Source: Methylobacterium nonmethylotrophicum
GTDB taxonomy: Bacteria > Pseudomonadota > Alphaproteobacteria > Rhizobiales > Beijerinckiaceae
Length of the DNA stretch: 64,000 nucleotides
Direction: 5' to 3'
NCBI RefSeq assembly: GCF_004745635.1
Contig: NZ_SRLB01000002.1
Location: 310,001 to 374,000, forward strand
Both the position numbers and the translations under genes were made by a program. The stretch's first letter is position 1. The number at the start of each line of letters is the position of its first letter. Shown one piece after another: positions 1-8,272 of this stretch. Under the pieces are notes generated by a model. It worked only from the letters and a program-made list of their open reading frames with translations. It was not told the origin of the DNA and searched no databases.

Positions 1-1378
1 ACGCGATGTTGTCGCGGATCGAGCGGTGGAGGAGCGAGGTGTCCTGCGTCACGACCGCGATCTGGCGGCGCAGGGAGCCTTGCGTCACCTCGGCGATGTC
101 CTGGCCGTCGATCAGGATGCGGCCGCCCTCGAGGTCGTGCAGGCGCAGGAGCAGGGAGGTCAGCGTGGTCTTGCCGGCCCCGCTCGGGCCGACGAGGCCG
201 ACCTTCTCGCCCGGCGCGATCCGCAGGGTGAGGTCCTCGATGATCCCGGCCTCTTCCCGGCCGTAATGGAAGCTGACGCCCTCGAAGCGCACCTCGCCGC
301 CCGTCACCGCGAGGTCGCGGGCCCCCGGCCGGTCCGTGAGCGCGTGCGGGCGGGCGATGGTCTGCATGCTCTCCTGCACCACCCCGATATGCTCGAACAG
401 CCCGCGCACGGTCTGCATCACCCAGCCGGACATCGCGATCAGCCGCAGCACCAGGGCGAGACCCGCCGCCCCCTCCCCGGTGGTCATCTGCCCGCGCGAC
501 CACAGGGCCAGCACCACGCCGGCGGTCGCCACGATCAGGATGCTGTTGAGGAGCGAGAGCGTGCCGGTGACCGCGGTGACGAGCCGGAACGAGTGCAGGT
601 AGGCGTCGGTGTGATCGACCGTGGCGGCGCGCACCGCCGAGCGCTCCTCGCGGTCGCGGGCGAACAGCTTGACGGTCAGGATGTTGGTGTAGCTGTCGAC
701 GATGCGCCCGACGAGGACCGAGCGGGTATCGGCGACCTTGAGCGAGCGCGCCCGCGCCCGCGGCACGAAGTAGGTGGTGAGCACCGCATAGGCGAGGATC
801 CACGCGAGCACCGGCAGCACCAGCCACGGGCTGATCGACCCGAACAGGCTCACCGCCGTGACGGCGAAGATCGCGACGTAGAGCAGCGTGTCGATCACCA
901 CGACGGCGAGCTCGCGCACCGCGACCCCGACCTGGGTCACCCGGTTGGCGAGCCGCCCGGCGAAGTCGGCCTGGAAGTACGACAGGGCGTGGCCGAGGGT
1001 GTAGAGGTGGGTGCGCCAGCGGATCAGCCCGGTGGTCTGCGGCACCACGAGCTGGTTCGAGATCGCCTCGTGCAGCCAGGCGAGGGCCGGCCGGACCACC
1101 AGGATCAGGAGGGCCGCCAGCGTCAGGCCGGTGCCGTGGTCGCGCCACAGGGTCTCCGGACCGGAGCGGGCCAGGATGTCGACGAACCAGCCCATCAGCA
1201 GGTAGAGCGAGGCCTCGACGCTGCCGGCGGTGAGCGCCGTCACGAACAGGACCGCCAGAGCCCCCCGCACCGGCCGCAGGTAGAACCAGGCGAAGCCTCC
1301 CACCGTGCCGGGCGGGCGGCGCGCCTCGTCGAAGGGGCTGAAGGGATCGATGCGGCGCTCGAGCCAGTCGAGGAACAT
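1..1378 (-). CDS. ABC exporter, fused permease/ATPase half-transporter (3' end outside window)
   Basis: The reverse strand from the ATG at 1378 reads open to the window edge, about 459 codons. The N-terminal ~320 residues form an ABC exporter membrane domain with several hydrophobic segments. The nucleotide-binding domain follows, with Walker A GPSGAGKTT and a Q-loop VTQDTSLLHRSIRDNI just before the edge. Signature and Walker B motifs must lie outside. The fused TMD-NBD layout is that of a homodimeric multidrug or lipid exporter in the inner membrane; the substrate cannot be told. The stop codon is not in the window. The family call is safe, the physiological role unknown. Confidence 0.9.
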   Translation of the reverse strand, partial: MFLDWLERRIDPFSPFDEARRPPGTVGGFAWFYLRPVRGALAVLFVTALTAGSVEASLYLLMGWFVDILARSGPETLWRDHGTGLTLAALLILVVRPALAWLHEAISNQLVVPQTTGLIRWRTHLYTLGHALSYFQADFAGRLANRVTQVGVAVRELAVVVIDTLLYVAIFAVTAVSLFGSISPWLVLPVLAWILAYAVLTTYFVPRARARSLKVADTRSVLVGRIVDSYTNILTVKLFARDREERSAVRAATVDHTDAYLHSFRLVTAVTGTLSLLNSILIVATAGVVLALWSRGQMTTGEGAAGLALVLRLIAMSGWVMQTVRGLFEHIGVVQESMQTIARPHALTDRPGARDLAVTGGEVRFEGVSFHYGREEAGIIEDLTLRIAPGEKVGLVGPSGAGKTTLTSLLLRLHDLEGGRILIDGQDIAEVTQGSLRRQIAVVTQDTSLLHRSIRDNIA

Positions 1379-1503
1379 GCGGGCCTTCCGAGGGTGACGG
1401 GTGTCTCAGCTATGCGGAGGCGGCGGCGCGCCAACCGGGGGGCGATGCCGCAGGCCGCGAACCTGGCGTATGGGTCAAGGCTCGCAACGCCACCCCGGAA
1501 CCC

Positions 1504-1956
1504 ATGCTGCGCCTCGCCCTCTACCAGCCCGACATCCCGCAGAACACCGGCACGATGCTGCGGCTCGCCGCCTGCCTCGGCATCGCCGTCGAGATCATCG
1601 AGCCGGCGGGGTTCGACGTCTCGGACCGCCACCTGCGCCGCTCCGGCCTCGACTACCTCGACCACGTCGCGATCACCCGCCACCGCTCCTACGCCGCCTT
1701 CGACGCCTGGCGCCGCGAGGCCGGGATCCGGCTCGTGCTCGCCACCACCCACGGTTCGGTGCCCTACACGACGTACGGCTTCCGGGACGGCGACTGCCTG
1801 ATGGTCGGGCGCGAATCGGCCGGGGTGCCGGACGCGGTCCACGCCGATGCCGATGCGAGGGTGGCGATCCCGCTGCGCGCCGGGATGCGCTCGCTCAACG
1901 TCGCGGTGGCGGCCGGGATGATCCTGGGGGAAGCCTTGCGGCAGACCGGCATCTGA
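1504..1956 (+). CDS. trmL: tRNA (cytidine(34)-2'-O)-methyltransferase TrmL
   Basis: A 150-residue SPOUT-fold protein, the usual length for TrmL, which 2'-O-methylates the wobble nucleotide of some leucine tRNAs using SAM. It starts [17 protein letters not shown], typical of the family. The C-terminal knot motifs are visible: [11 protein letters not shown] around residue 100 and [18 protein letters not shown] around 121-138, which build the SAM-binding trefoil knot. It lies divergent from the ABC exporter and 28 nt upstream of hemF on the same strand, so the two may be co-transcribed. The identification is firm. Confidence 0.93.
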   Translation: MLRLALYQPDIPQNTGTMLRLAACLGIAVEIIEPAGFDVSDRHLRRSGLDYLDHVAITRHRSYAAFDAWRREAGIRLVLATTHGSVPYTTYGFRDGDCLMVGRESAGVPDAVHADADARVAIPLRAGMRSLNVAVAAGMILGEALRQTGI

Positions 1957-1984
1957 GACCTTGGCCTCGGGCCGGCGCTGTGGG

Positions 1985-2893
1985 ATGACATCGCGTATGA
2001 CCGATGCCGCTTTCGACGTCGCCGCGCTCAAGAACGAGGCGACCACCTGGTTCGCCTCCTTACGCGACCGCATCTGCGCCGCCTTCGAGCAGCTCGAAGA
2101 GGAGGCAGCCGGCCCCTTCGCGCCGGAGGCCGGCGGGCCGGGGCGGTTCGCGCGCACGCCCTGGGAGCGGACCGACCATTCCGGCGCGCCGGGCGGCGGC
2201 GGCACCATGGCGATGCTGCGCGGCCGGGTGTTCGAGAAGTGCGGCGTCCACGTCTCGGCGGTGCATGGCGAGTTCGCGCCCGAGTTCCGCGGGCAGATCC
2301 CGGGCGCGGCGGAGGATCCGCGCTTCTTCGCCACCGGCCTCTCGCTCATCGCCCATCCGTGGAACCCGCACGTCCCGACCGTGCACATGAACACCCGCTT
2401 CGTGGTGACGACGAAGCCGTGGTTCGGCGGCGGAGCGGATCTCACCCCGGTCCTCGACCGGCGCCGGACGCAGGAGGATCCCGACACGGTCGCCTTCCAC
2501 GCCGCCTTCGAGGCGGCCTGCGGCCGGCACCCGGGCGCCGACTACGCCCGCTACAAGGCCTGGTGCGACGAGTATTTCCACCTCAAGCACCGCGACGAGC
2601 CCCGCGGCATCGGCGGCATCTTCTACGACTATCACTGGACCGGCGATCCTGCGGCCGACCTCGCTCTCACCCGCGAGGTCGGCGAGGCCTTTTTGGGCGT
2701 CTACCCCGAGATCGTGCGCCGGAACGTCGGGACCCCGTGGACCGAGGCCGACCGCCACGAGCAGCAGGTCCGCCGCGGCCGCTACGTCGAGTTCAACCTG
2801 CTCTACGACCGCGGGACGATCTTCGGCCTGAAGACCGGCGGCAACGTCGCGTCGATCCTGTCCTCCATGCCGCCGACGGTGCGCTGGCCTTAG
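1985..2893 (+). CDS. hemF: Oxygen-dependent coproporphyrinogen III oxidase HemF
   Basis: HemF converts coproporphyrinogen III to protoporphyrinogen IX with O2 in heme (and bacteriochlorophyll) synthesis, as a cytosolic homodimer. The 302-residue product has the family blocks: [45 protein letters not shown], the [14 protein letters not shown] helix, [11 protein letters not shown] and, near the C-terminus, [20 protein letters not shown] chose the ATG at 1985; the in-frame ATG at 1997 is equally possible, and the TTG at 1961 less likely. No strong ribosome site distinguishes them. Length and motifs are complete, so the enzyme should be functional. Confidence 0.94.
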   Translation: MTSRMTDAAFDVAALKNEATTWFASLRDRICAAFEQLEEEAAGPFAPEAGGPGRFARTPWERTDHSGAPGGGGTMAMLRGRVFEKCGVHVSAVHGEFAPEFRGQIPGAAEDPRFFATGLSLIAHPWNPHVPTVHMNTRFVVTTKPWFGGGADLTPVLDRRRTQEDPDTVAFHAAFEAACGRHPGADYARYKAWCDEYFHLKHRDEPRGIGGIFYDYHWTGDPAADLALTREVGEAFLGVYPEIVRRNVGTPWTEADRHEQQVRRGRYVEFNLLYDRGTIFGLKTGGNVASILSSMPPTVRWP

Positions 2894-2942
2894 GTCCGCC
2901 TTATCCCGAGGCTGTCGCGCTCCCATCTGAACGGCCTCGGGC

Positions 2943-3185
2943 ATGAAGGCGATCCGCTTCACGGCACCGGCCCTGAAAGCCTTCGCGAGGCTGCCGGACA
3001 GGGCTCGGGCGCAGATGCGGGCGAAGTTGGAGCGCTACGCCGCGACGGGAACGGGTGACGTCAAAGCTCTGGTCGGGGTGCCTGGGGTGCGTATCCGATC
3101 GGGGTCGTATCGGGCGATCTTCATCGAGACGACCGACGCAATCGAGGTCTTCAAGGTCGGTGACCGGCGCGACATCTATGAATGA
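2943..3185 (+). CDS. RelE/ParE-type toxin
   Basis: An 80-residue basic protein of the RelE/ParE superfamily. It has a helical N-terminal half (LPDRARAQMRAKLERYA), then a strand-rich half ending in VFKVGDRRDIYE, typical of HigB/RelE-type mRNA interferases. The conserved Arg near GVRIRSGSYRAIF fits the basic active surface. The next gene encodes an HTH protein that overlaps or directly abuts it, so the order is toxin then antitoxin, as in HigBA. The RNA-cleaving activity is inferred from the family only; some relatives are inactive or poison gyrase instead. Confidence 0.8.
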   Translation: MKAIRFTAPALKAFARLPDRARAQMRAKLERYAATGTGDVKALVGVPGVRIRSGSYRAIFIETTDAIEVFKVGDRRDIYE

Positions 3186-3195
3186 GGTCAGGCGA

Positions 3196-3663
3196 ATGAG
3201 CGTTCAGTCGATCGTCACCGAGGGAGGCGAGGAACTCGTCATCCTCTCGCGACGCGCCTACGACGCCCTGCTGGCCCGCGCCGGCGACGAGGACGCGGAG
3301 GATCGCATGACCGCCCGCCTCGCCGAGGAACACGTGACCGCACGGGCCGCCGGCACCGTCACCCTCGCGCCGGATTGGCTGACGGCCGCCGTGCTCGCCG
3401 GCGAGTCTCCCCTAGGGGCCGCCCGCCGCCAAGGCGGTCTGGACCTCGCCGATCTCGCCGCGAGGGCGGGCATCGCAGCGGACGCGCTGGCCGCGATGGA
3501 GCAGGGTCGTCGCACCGGAACCGATGCGGAGATCGAGGCCGTCGCGCAGGCCTGCGGCGTCGATGCCGCGCTGCTGCTGGATCGGGATTTCGCGCCCGCA
3601 GCGGACCAGGTCACTGCCCCGCCCGCCGACAAGCCGCGCCGCGAGTCCGCGCGCCCCCGGTGA
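3196..3663 (+). CDS. HTH antitoxin/regulator paired with the RelE-type toxin
   Basis: A 155-residue protein. Residues ~8-25 (VTEGGEELVILSRRAYDALL) resemble the PHD/YefM DNA-binding N-terminus. Residues ~75-130 form an XRE-like helix-turn-helix, with GLDLADLAARAGIAADALAAM followed by the EIEAVAQACGVDAALLL helix. The disordered C-terminus (about 20 residues rich in Pro and Arg) could be the toxin-binding tail. The start at 3196 has GAGG nine bases upstream; an ATG at 3178 would overlap the toxin by 8 nt. It probably neutralises the toxin and represses the pair. Its TGA is inside the GTGA that starts the next gene. Confidence 0.75.
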   Translation: MSVQSIVTEGGEELVILSRRAYDALLARAGDEDAEDRMTARLAEEHVTARAAGTVTLAPDWLTAAVLAGESPLGAARRQGGLDLADLAARAGIAADALAAMEQGRRTGTDAEIEAVAQACGVDAALLLDRDFAPAADQVTAPPADKPRRESARPR

Positions 3664-4556
3664 GACCCCTCCCAGACCTGATCGCCGTCGTCCTGTGGAT
3701 GGCCGGCGCGCTCCTGTCGTTCTCGGCCACCGCCATCGCCGTGCGCGAGCTGGCGCCGGCGCTCGGCCTGTTCGACATCCTGGCGGCCCGGGCGGCGGCC
3801 GGGGTGGCGATCGTCGGGACGGTGGCGGCGCTGCGCCGCCGGCCGCTGCCGGCGCGGCGGCTGCGGCTGCATCTCGCCCGCAACCTCGTCCACTGGGGCG
3901 GCAACTACGCCTGGTCGCTCGGCGTCACGCTGCTGCCGCTCGCGGTCGTCTTCGCGCTCGAATTCACGACCCCGGCCTGGGTCACCCTGCTGGCCGTCCT
4001 GATCCTGCGCGAGCGGCTGACCGCGAGCCGGATCGCCGCGGTGGCGCTGGGCTTCCTCGGCGTGCTGGTGGTGCTGCGGCCGGGCGTGGCGGCGCTCCAG
4101 CCGGCGAGCCTCGTGGTGCTCGTCTCGGCGATCCTGTTCGCGCTGACCGCGGTCGCCACCAAGGCGCTGACCCGGACCGAGAGCGTGCTCTCGATCCTGT
4201 TCTGGATGAACCTGATCCAGCTGCCGCTCAACCTCGCGGCGGGCCGGCTGTTTCCGGCCGTGCCGGTCCACGCCTTCGAGGGGCGGCACGGGCTGGCGCT
4301 CGCGGCGGTCTGCATCGCCGGGCTCACCTCGCACTGGTGCCTGACCAGCGCCTATCGCCGCGGCGACGCGATCCTGGTGATGCCGCTCGACTTCCTGCGC
4401 ATCCCGCTGATCGCGGTGCTGGGCTGGCGCCTCTACGGCGAGCCGCTCGATCCCTGGCTCTTCCTCGGTGCCGGGCTCATCGTCGGCGGCATCGTCTGGA
4501 ACCTCGCGGCGGAGGCGCGGCGGCAGGCCCCGTCCGCGGTGCCGAAGGGGGCTTGA
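3660..4556 (+). CDS. DMT-superfamily (EamA) transporter
   Basis: A 298-residue, very hydrophobic protein with about ten membrane segments in two EamA-type halves. The halves are about residues 1-135 and 140-290, including ALEFTTPAWVTLLAVLILRERLT at the end of the first. Members export amino acids, metabolites or drugs across the inner membrane; the substrate is not readable. The GTG at 3660 overlaps the antitoxin stop as GTGA, suggesting translational coupling; an internal ATG at 3699 would cut into the first helix. It is probably co-transcribed with the VWA gene 32 nt downstream. Confidence 0.85.
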   Translation: MRPLPDLIAVVLWMAGALLSFSATAIAVRELAPALGLFDILAARAAAGVAIVGTVAALRRRPLPARRLRLHLARNLVHWGGNYAWSLGVTLLPLAVVFALEFTTPAWVTLLAVLILRERLTASRIAAVALGFLGVLVVLRPGVAALQPASLVVLVSAILFALTAVATKALTRTESVLSILFWMNLIQLPLNLAAGRLFPAVPVHAFEGRHGLALAAVCIAGLTSHWCLTSAYRRGDAILVMPLDFLRIPLIAVLGWRLYGEPLDPWLFLGAGLIVGGIVWNLAAEARRQAPSAVPKGA

Positions 4557-4588
4557 CCGAGACGCGCCGCGGCGCGTTGATCGGCGCC

Positions 4589-5764
4589 ATGCTGCTGACC
4601 TTCTTCACCGAGCTGCGCGCCGCCAAGGTCCCGGTCTCGCTGCGCGAGTACCTGACCCTGCTCGAGGCCCTCGACCGTGACCTCGCCGACCAGCGGGTCG
4701 AGGATTTCTACTACCTGTCGCGCACCGCCCTGTTGAAGGACGAGCGCAACCTCGACAAGTTCGACCGGGTGTTCGGCCGGGTGTTCAAGGGCGTCGTCAC
4801 GGTGGGTGACGCGGTCGAGCCGCAAGGACTCCCCGAGGAGTGGCTGCGCAAGCTCGCCGAAAAGTACCTCACCGAGGAGGAGCGGGCGCAGCTCCAGGCG
4901 CTCGGCTGGGACAAGCTGTTCGAGACGCTGAAGCAGCGGCTGGCCGAGCAGAAGGGGCGACACCAGGGCGGCTCGAAATGGATCGGGACGGCGGGCACCT
5001 CGCCCTTCGGGGCCTACGGCTACAACCCGGAAGGCATCCGCATCGGCCAGGACGGCAACCGCAACTTCCGGGCGGTGAAGGTCTGGGACCAGCGCACCTT
5101 CAAGGACCTCGACGACTCGGCGGAACTCGGCACCCGCACGATCCGGCTGGCGTTGCGGCGCCTGCGCCGCTTCGCCCGCACCGGCGCGGCGGAGGAGCTC
5201 GACCTCGACGGCACGGTCCGGGAGACCGCCCGCCACGGCATGCTCGACCTGCGGCTGCGGCCGGAGCGCCGCAACGCCGTCAAGGTGCTGCTCTTCCTCG
5301 ACGTCGGCGGCTCGATGGACTGGCATGTCGAACTGGCCGAGCAGCTCTTCTCCGCCGCCCGTTCGGAGTTCAAGCACTTCGAGCACTTCTACTTCCACAA
5401 CTGCCTCTACGAGCAGGTCTGGAAGGAGAACCGCCGGCGCCACAGCGAGGGCACGCCGCTCCTCGACGTGATCCGCACCTACCCGTCCGACTACCGGGTG
5501 GTGTTCGTCGGCGACGCGGCGATGTCGCCCTACGAGATCGCCATGCCGGGCGGCTCGGTCGAGCACTGGAACGAGGAGGCCGGCCAGGTCTGGCTCAGCC
5601 GGGTGCTCGCCCACTTCCCGAAGGCGGCCTGGCTCAACCCGGTGCCGCAGGCGCAGTGGGGCTACTCGCAGTCGAACGCGATGATCCGGCAGATCTTCTC
5701 GGACCGGATGTACCCCCTGACCCTCGAGGGCATCGACCTGGCGACCCGGGCGCTGCTGCGCTGA
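4589..5764 (+). CDS. VWA domain-containing CoxE-like protein
   Basis: A 391-residue soluble protein of the CoxE/COG3825 type. The N-terminal ~220 residues are the helical region typical of this family (LREYLTLLEALDRDLADQ, then FYYLSRTALLKDERNLDKF). The C-terminal VWA-like fold carries a MIDAS-type motif DVGGSMD near residue 235, with the first Ser of DxSxS replaced by Gly, and FVGDAAMSP as a later metal-site loop. Such proteins usually work with a MoxR-type AAA ATPase in metalloenzyme maturation, but no MoxR gene is seen nearby. The function is therefore only a family-level guess. Confidence 0.82.
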   Translation: MLLTFFTELRAAKVPVSLREYLTLLEALDRDLADQRVEDFYYLSRTALLKDERNLDKFDRVFGRVFKGVVTVGDAVEPQGLPEEWLRKLAEKYLTEEERAQLQALGWDKLFETLKQRLAEQKGRHQGGSKWIGTAGTSPFGAYGYNPEGIRIGQDGNRNFRAVKVWDQRTFKDLDDSAELGTRTIRLALRRLRRFARTGAAEELDLDGTVRETARHGMLDLRLRPERRNAVKVLLFLDVGGSMDWHVELAEQLFSAARSEFKHFEHFYFHNCLYEQVWKENRRRHSEGTPLLDVIRTYPSDYRVVFVGDAAMSPYEIAMPGGSVEHWNEEAGQVWLSRVLAHFPKAAWLNPVPQAQWGYSQSNAMIRQIFSDRMYPLTLEGIDLATRALLR

Positions 5765-5773
5765 CCCGGGTCG

Positions 5774-6862
5774 TCAGGCCGCTCCCTGCACGATCACCCC
5801 GTACCAGCCGAGGCCGCGATAGGTCTCGTAGCCCGGCGTGCGGTGATAGGCGACGACGCCCTTGCGGTCGGCCGTCGGCGCGACGCCGCTGACGGCATCG
5901 TCGAGGCCGAGGCGAAGCCGCTCCGTGAGGAGCCCGGCGCCGTCGCTCGCGGCGATCACCCGCTGGGCGGCATCGACGAGGAGCACCCGCGTACGGGCCC
6001 GGTCCTCGGGCGCGACCCGCACGCCCTGGACGATGGCCCGCGCCTGCGGTTCCCAGTCGAAATGGATCGCCAGCACGCCGAGGGGTCGGCCCGACGCCTC
6101 GCCGTCCTGGCGCACGCTGGCGCAGTAGGTCGCCACCTGGGCGCCGCCGAGGCGCGGCTCGGCCCGGATGTCGGCCGCGGCGTAGTCGTCGCCCGAGGCG
6201 AGGGCGGCGGCCTGCCGGAACCAGGGCTCGTTCGCCACGCTCTGGCCGCGCAGGCCGGGAAAGCGGTCGGGCCGGCCTGTGGCGAGCACGCGGCCCTCGA
6301 GGTCGCAGAGCCAGAGGTCGAGATAGACCGTGTAGGCCGACAGGATGACCCCGAGCCGCTTCTCGGCGAAGGACACGGCGTCGGGCCCCGGCGCCGCCGC
6401 GCAGGCGACCACCGCCGCGTCCGTCGCCCACCAGCGCACGTCGCAGGTCCGCTCGTAGAGATTGCGGTCGATCAGTTCCACGGCGTTGAGCGCGAGGTCG
6501 ACGAGGCGCTCGCCCTGGGCCCGGGAAACGAGGCGGGAGACCTGGTCCTGGAGGGTCGCGATGCGTCCGTCGACATCGGCTTCCAGTTCACGGGCGAGGC
6601 CGGCGATCGCCTCGCCCACCGCGCCGACCTCGTTGGCCACGACGGTGAAGCCGCGCCCATGCTCGCCGGCCCGGCTGCTCTCGATCCGGGCGTTGAGCGC
6701 CAGCATCTTCACCTGGCCGGTGATCGCGCGGATGCGCTGGGTCTTGTCGCGGGCGACCTGCCGCAAGGCCGTCGCTGCCGCAGCGATGGCCGACAGGCGA
6801 TCGTCGCCGCCCGCCGCGGCTGCTGTGTTGGTCAAGGGCATGGTGTTCGCGTCCGATGGCAT
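5774..6862 (-). CDS. Soluble methyl-accepting chemotaxis-like protein with C-terminal Cache-type domain
   Basis: A 362-residue protein without an obvious membrane helix. Residues ~20-110 contain the hairpin tip of an MCP signalling domain (VKMLALNARIESSRAGEHGRGF, then VVANEV). Residues ~130-360 look like a double-Cache/PAS sensor (LIDRNLYERTCDVRWWATD; LWLCDLEGRVLATGRPDRFPGL; later VLLVDAAQRVIAAS). The order signalling-then-sensor is the reverse of classical receptors, and the coiled coil is much shorter. It may feed a CheA-type array or a separate pathway. It lies alone on the minus strand, tail-to-tail with the VWA gene. Confidence 0.8.
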   Translation of the reverse strand: MPSDANTMPLTNTAAAAGGDDRLSAIAAAATALRQVARDKTQRIRAITGQVKMLALNARIESSRAGEHGRGFTVVANEVGAVGEAIAGLARELEADVDGRIATLQDQVSRLVSRAQGERLVDLALNAVELIDRNLYERTCDVRWWATDAAVVACAAAPGPDAVSFAEKRLGVILSAYTVYLDLWLCDLEGRVLATGRPDRFPGLRGQSVANEPWFRQAAALASGDDYAAADIRAEPRLGGAQVATYCASVRQDGEASGRPLGVLAIHFDWEPQARAIVQGVRVAPEDRARTRVLLVDAAQRVIAASDGAGLLTERLRLGLDDAVSGVAPTADRKGVVAYHRTPGYETYRGLGWYGVIVQGAA

Positions 6863-7039
6863 CCGTTCCGGCGCCGAGGATCGCGGCGGGATGCTTAAGG
6901 AATCGCGACTCTTTTCCTGGCTCGGCCGCGTAGATTACCTAAGGTCACTCCAACCGCCTTTGCAGGGCGGGAAAGAGGATGCCCTGAGGGCAACGCGGTG
7001 CGGGCGCGGAGCGCTCCGGATGGAACGGCCAGCGCGGCC

Positions 7040-7360
7040 TCAGCCCTGACGGGCCGGAGTCGTGACGATCAGCCCGTCGAGTTCGGGCTTGAGCCGGATC
7101 TGGCACGAGAGACGGGAATTGGGCCGCACGTCCGAGGCGAAGTCGAGCATGTCCTGCTCCATCGGCTCGGCCGGGCCGACGGCGCCCTCCCACTCCTCGC
7201 CGACATAGACGTGGCAGGTCGCACAGGCGCAGGCGCCGCCGCATTCCGCGTCGATGCCCGGCACGTTGTTGCGGATCGCGGTCTCCATCACGGTCGAGCC
7301 GACCTCGCCCTTCACGGTGCGGGGCGTGCCGGCGGCATCGACGTAGGTGATCTGGACCAT
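7040..7360 (-). CDS. Adrenodoxin-type [2Fe-2S] ferredoxin
   Basis: A 106-residue ferredoxin with the vertebrate-adrenodoxin/putidaredoxin cysteine pattern: Cys40-x5-Cys46-x2-Cys49-x36-Cys86, within AECGGACACATCHVYV and the RLSCQIRL strand. An additional Cys44 is also typical of the Isc-type and FdVI ferredoxins. It carries single electrons in the cytosol, for example to Fe-S cluster assembly or a P450; there is no partner reductase in the neighbourhood. The start at 7360 gives the expected MVQITYVDAAG N-terminus. The class assignment is firm, the partner unknown. Confidence 0.93.
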   Translation of the reverse strand: MVQITYVDAAGTPRTVKGEVGSTVMETAIRNNVPGIDAECGGACACATCHVYVGEEWEGAVGPAEPMEQDMLDFASDVRPNSRLSCQIRLKPELDGLIVTTPARQG

Positions 7361-7519
7361 CTGGGACTCCGGAAGCCTCGAGCGCGGCCGCGGATCGGAC
7401 GAGGGCGCGGCCGGGTCTGATTGGCGGCTGCCGTCCCGGAATGCAAGCGCGCCGTGCGTCGCGCGGCACTCCGGCCGCCATGGGAGCCGGACCGCCGCGG
7501 CACGACCCGTGCCGCCCTG

Positions 7520-7837
7520 TCAGACGAGGGCGAGCGTCTCCCGCACGGCCGCGGCGAGGGCGGGCGCGAGGAGGCGCAAAGCCGCCTCGTCGCCGGCTCG
7601 CAGGGCCGTCTCGAGCTGTCCGGCGAGGGCCGCCACGCGGGTGGCGCCGACGCCGAGGGCCGAGCCCTTCAGGGTGTGGGCGAGGTCCGCCCGCGCCTCC
7701 GGGGCGAGGCCCGGGTCGAACAGCCCGGGCACCAGGCGCGCGCACTGGTCCGAGAACAGCGCCAGGACCTCGCGGGCGAGCGCGTCGTCACCGAAGGTCT
7801 GCTGCGCCAGGTGCGCGCGGTCGAGGAGCGTCTCCAT
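7520..7837 (-). CDS. Hpt domain phosphotransfer protein
   Basis: A 105-residue single-domain histidine phosphotransfer protein. The phospho-accepting motif is AHTLKGSALGVGA with His54 as the acceptor, in a four-helix bundle length typical of HPt modules. It would relay phosphoryl groups between hybrid kinases and response regulators in the cytosol. I chose the ATG at 7837 (METLLDRAHL). A longer reading frame reaches beyond 8000, but the extension is Pro/Arg-rich and looks like non-coding sequence. No kinase is adjacent, so the pathway is unknown. It is upstream of the ferredoxin on the same strand. Confidence 0.85.
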   Translation of the reverse strand: METLLDRAHLAQQTFGDDALAREVLALFSDQCARLVPGLFDPGLAPEARADLAHTLKGSALGVGATRVAALAGQLETALRAGDEAALRLLAPALAAAVRETLALV

Positions 7838-8272
7838 CCTGGGCGTCTCGCGGGTCGGGTCCGGGGTTGAGCGAAACGTCAGATTCCGCACGAACCGGCC
7901 CGGCGCAAGGTCTCGGGTCGGGGCGGCTGTGGGCGGAGAAGGTTCCGGCATCGCCGGTGGACCGCTGTCCACAGTCGGATCGAGCCGGGCCCAGTCATGA
8001 CCGCCGGAGGCAGAATGCAAGACTCTGCGGCACGATAGGCGACGGACGCGCGGCGCCCGGGCCACATGGTAACCATTCCGTTAAGCTTTTTGGGACGGGT
8101 CGCGCGATCCGGGTATCCGGCTGGTACTCCTTGCGTCTAAGGTTTCCGTGGTAAACCGCTGAGATCGCGGCGGCTGGCGGCACGGCGCGGGTATCGCGGG
8201 ATCTCGGGGATGGTACGGCGCGGCGGCCCTCGCGGGCCGCCCGGCGGCGTTCACGGCGTAACGAGGCGTTCG
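7838..8272. other. Intergenic region between Hpt gene and giant gene
   Basis: 435 bp between divergent genes, so both promoters must lie here. Around 8067-8100 it becomes less GC-rich, with a perfect 11-bp palindrome ATGGTAACCAT followed by CCGTTAAGC. That resembles the TTAA-containing sites used by CtrA in alphaproteobacteria, but the full TTAA-N7-TTAA spacing is not met. A good gene start (ACGAGG, then ATG at 8273) closes the region. No further gene is supported. Confidence 0.5.

Noticed and set aside
26..1801. 591-codon plus-strand reading frame at the left edge
   Set aside because: It is antisense to the ABC exporter and rich in Arg, Gly, His and Pro without any domain; the minus strand has clear ABC motifs.
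8067..8100. CtrA-type site (TTAA-N7-TTAA) before the giant gene
   Set aside because: Only GTAA and TTAA halves eight bases apart; one base off in spacing and in sequence. Mentioned in the intergenic entry only.
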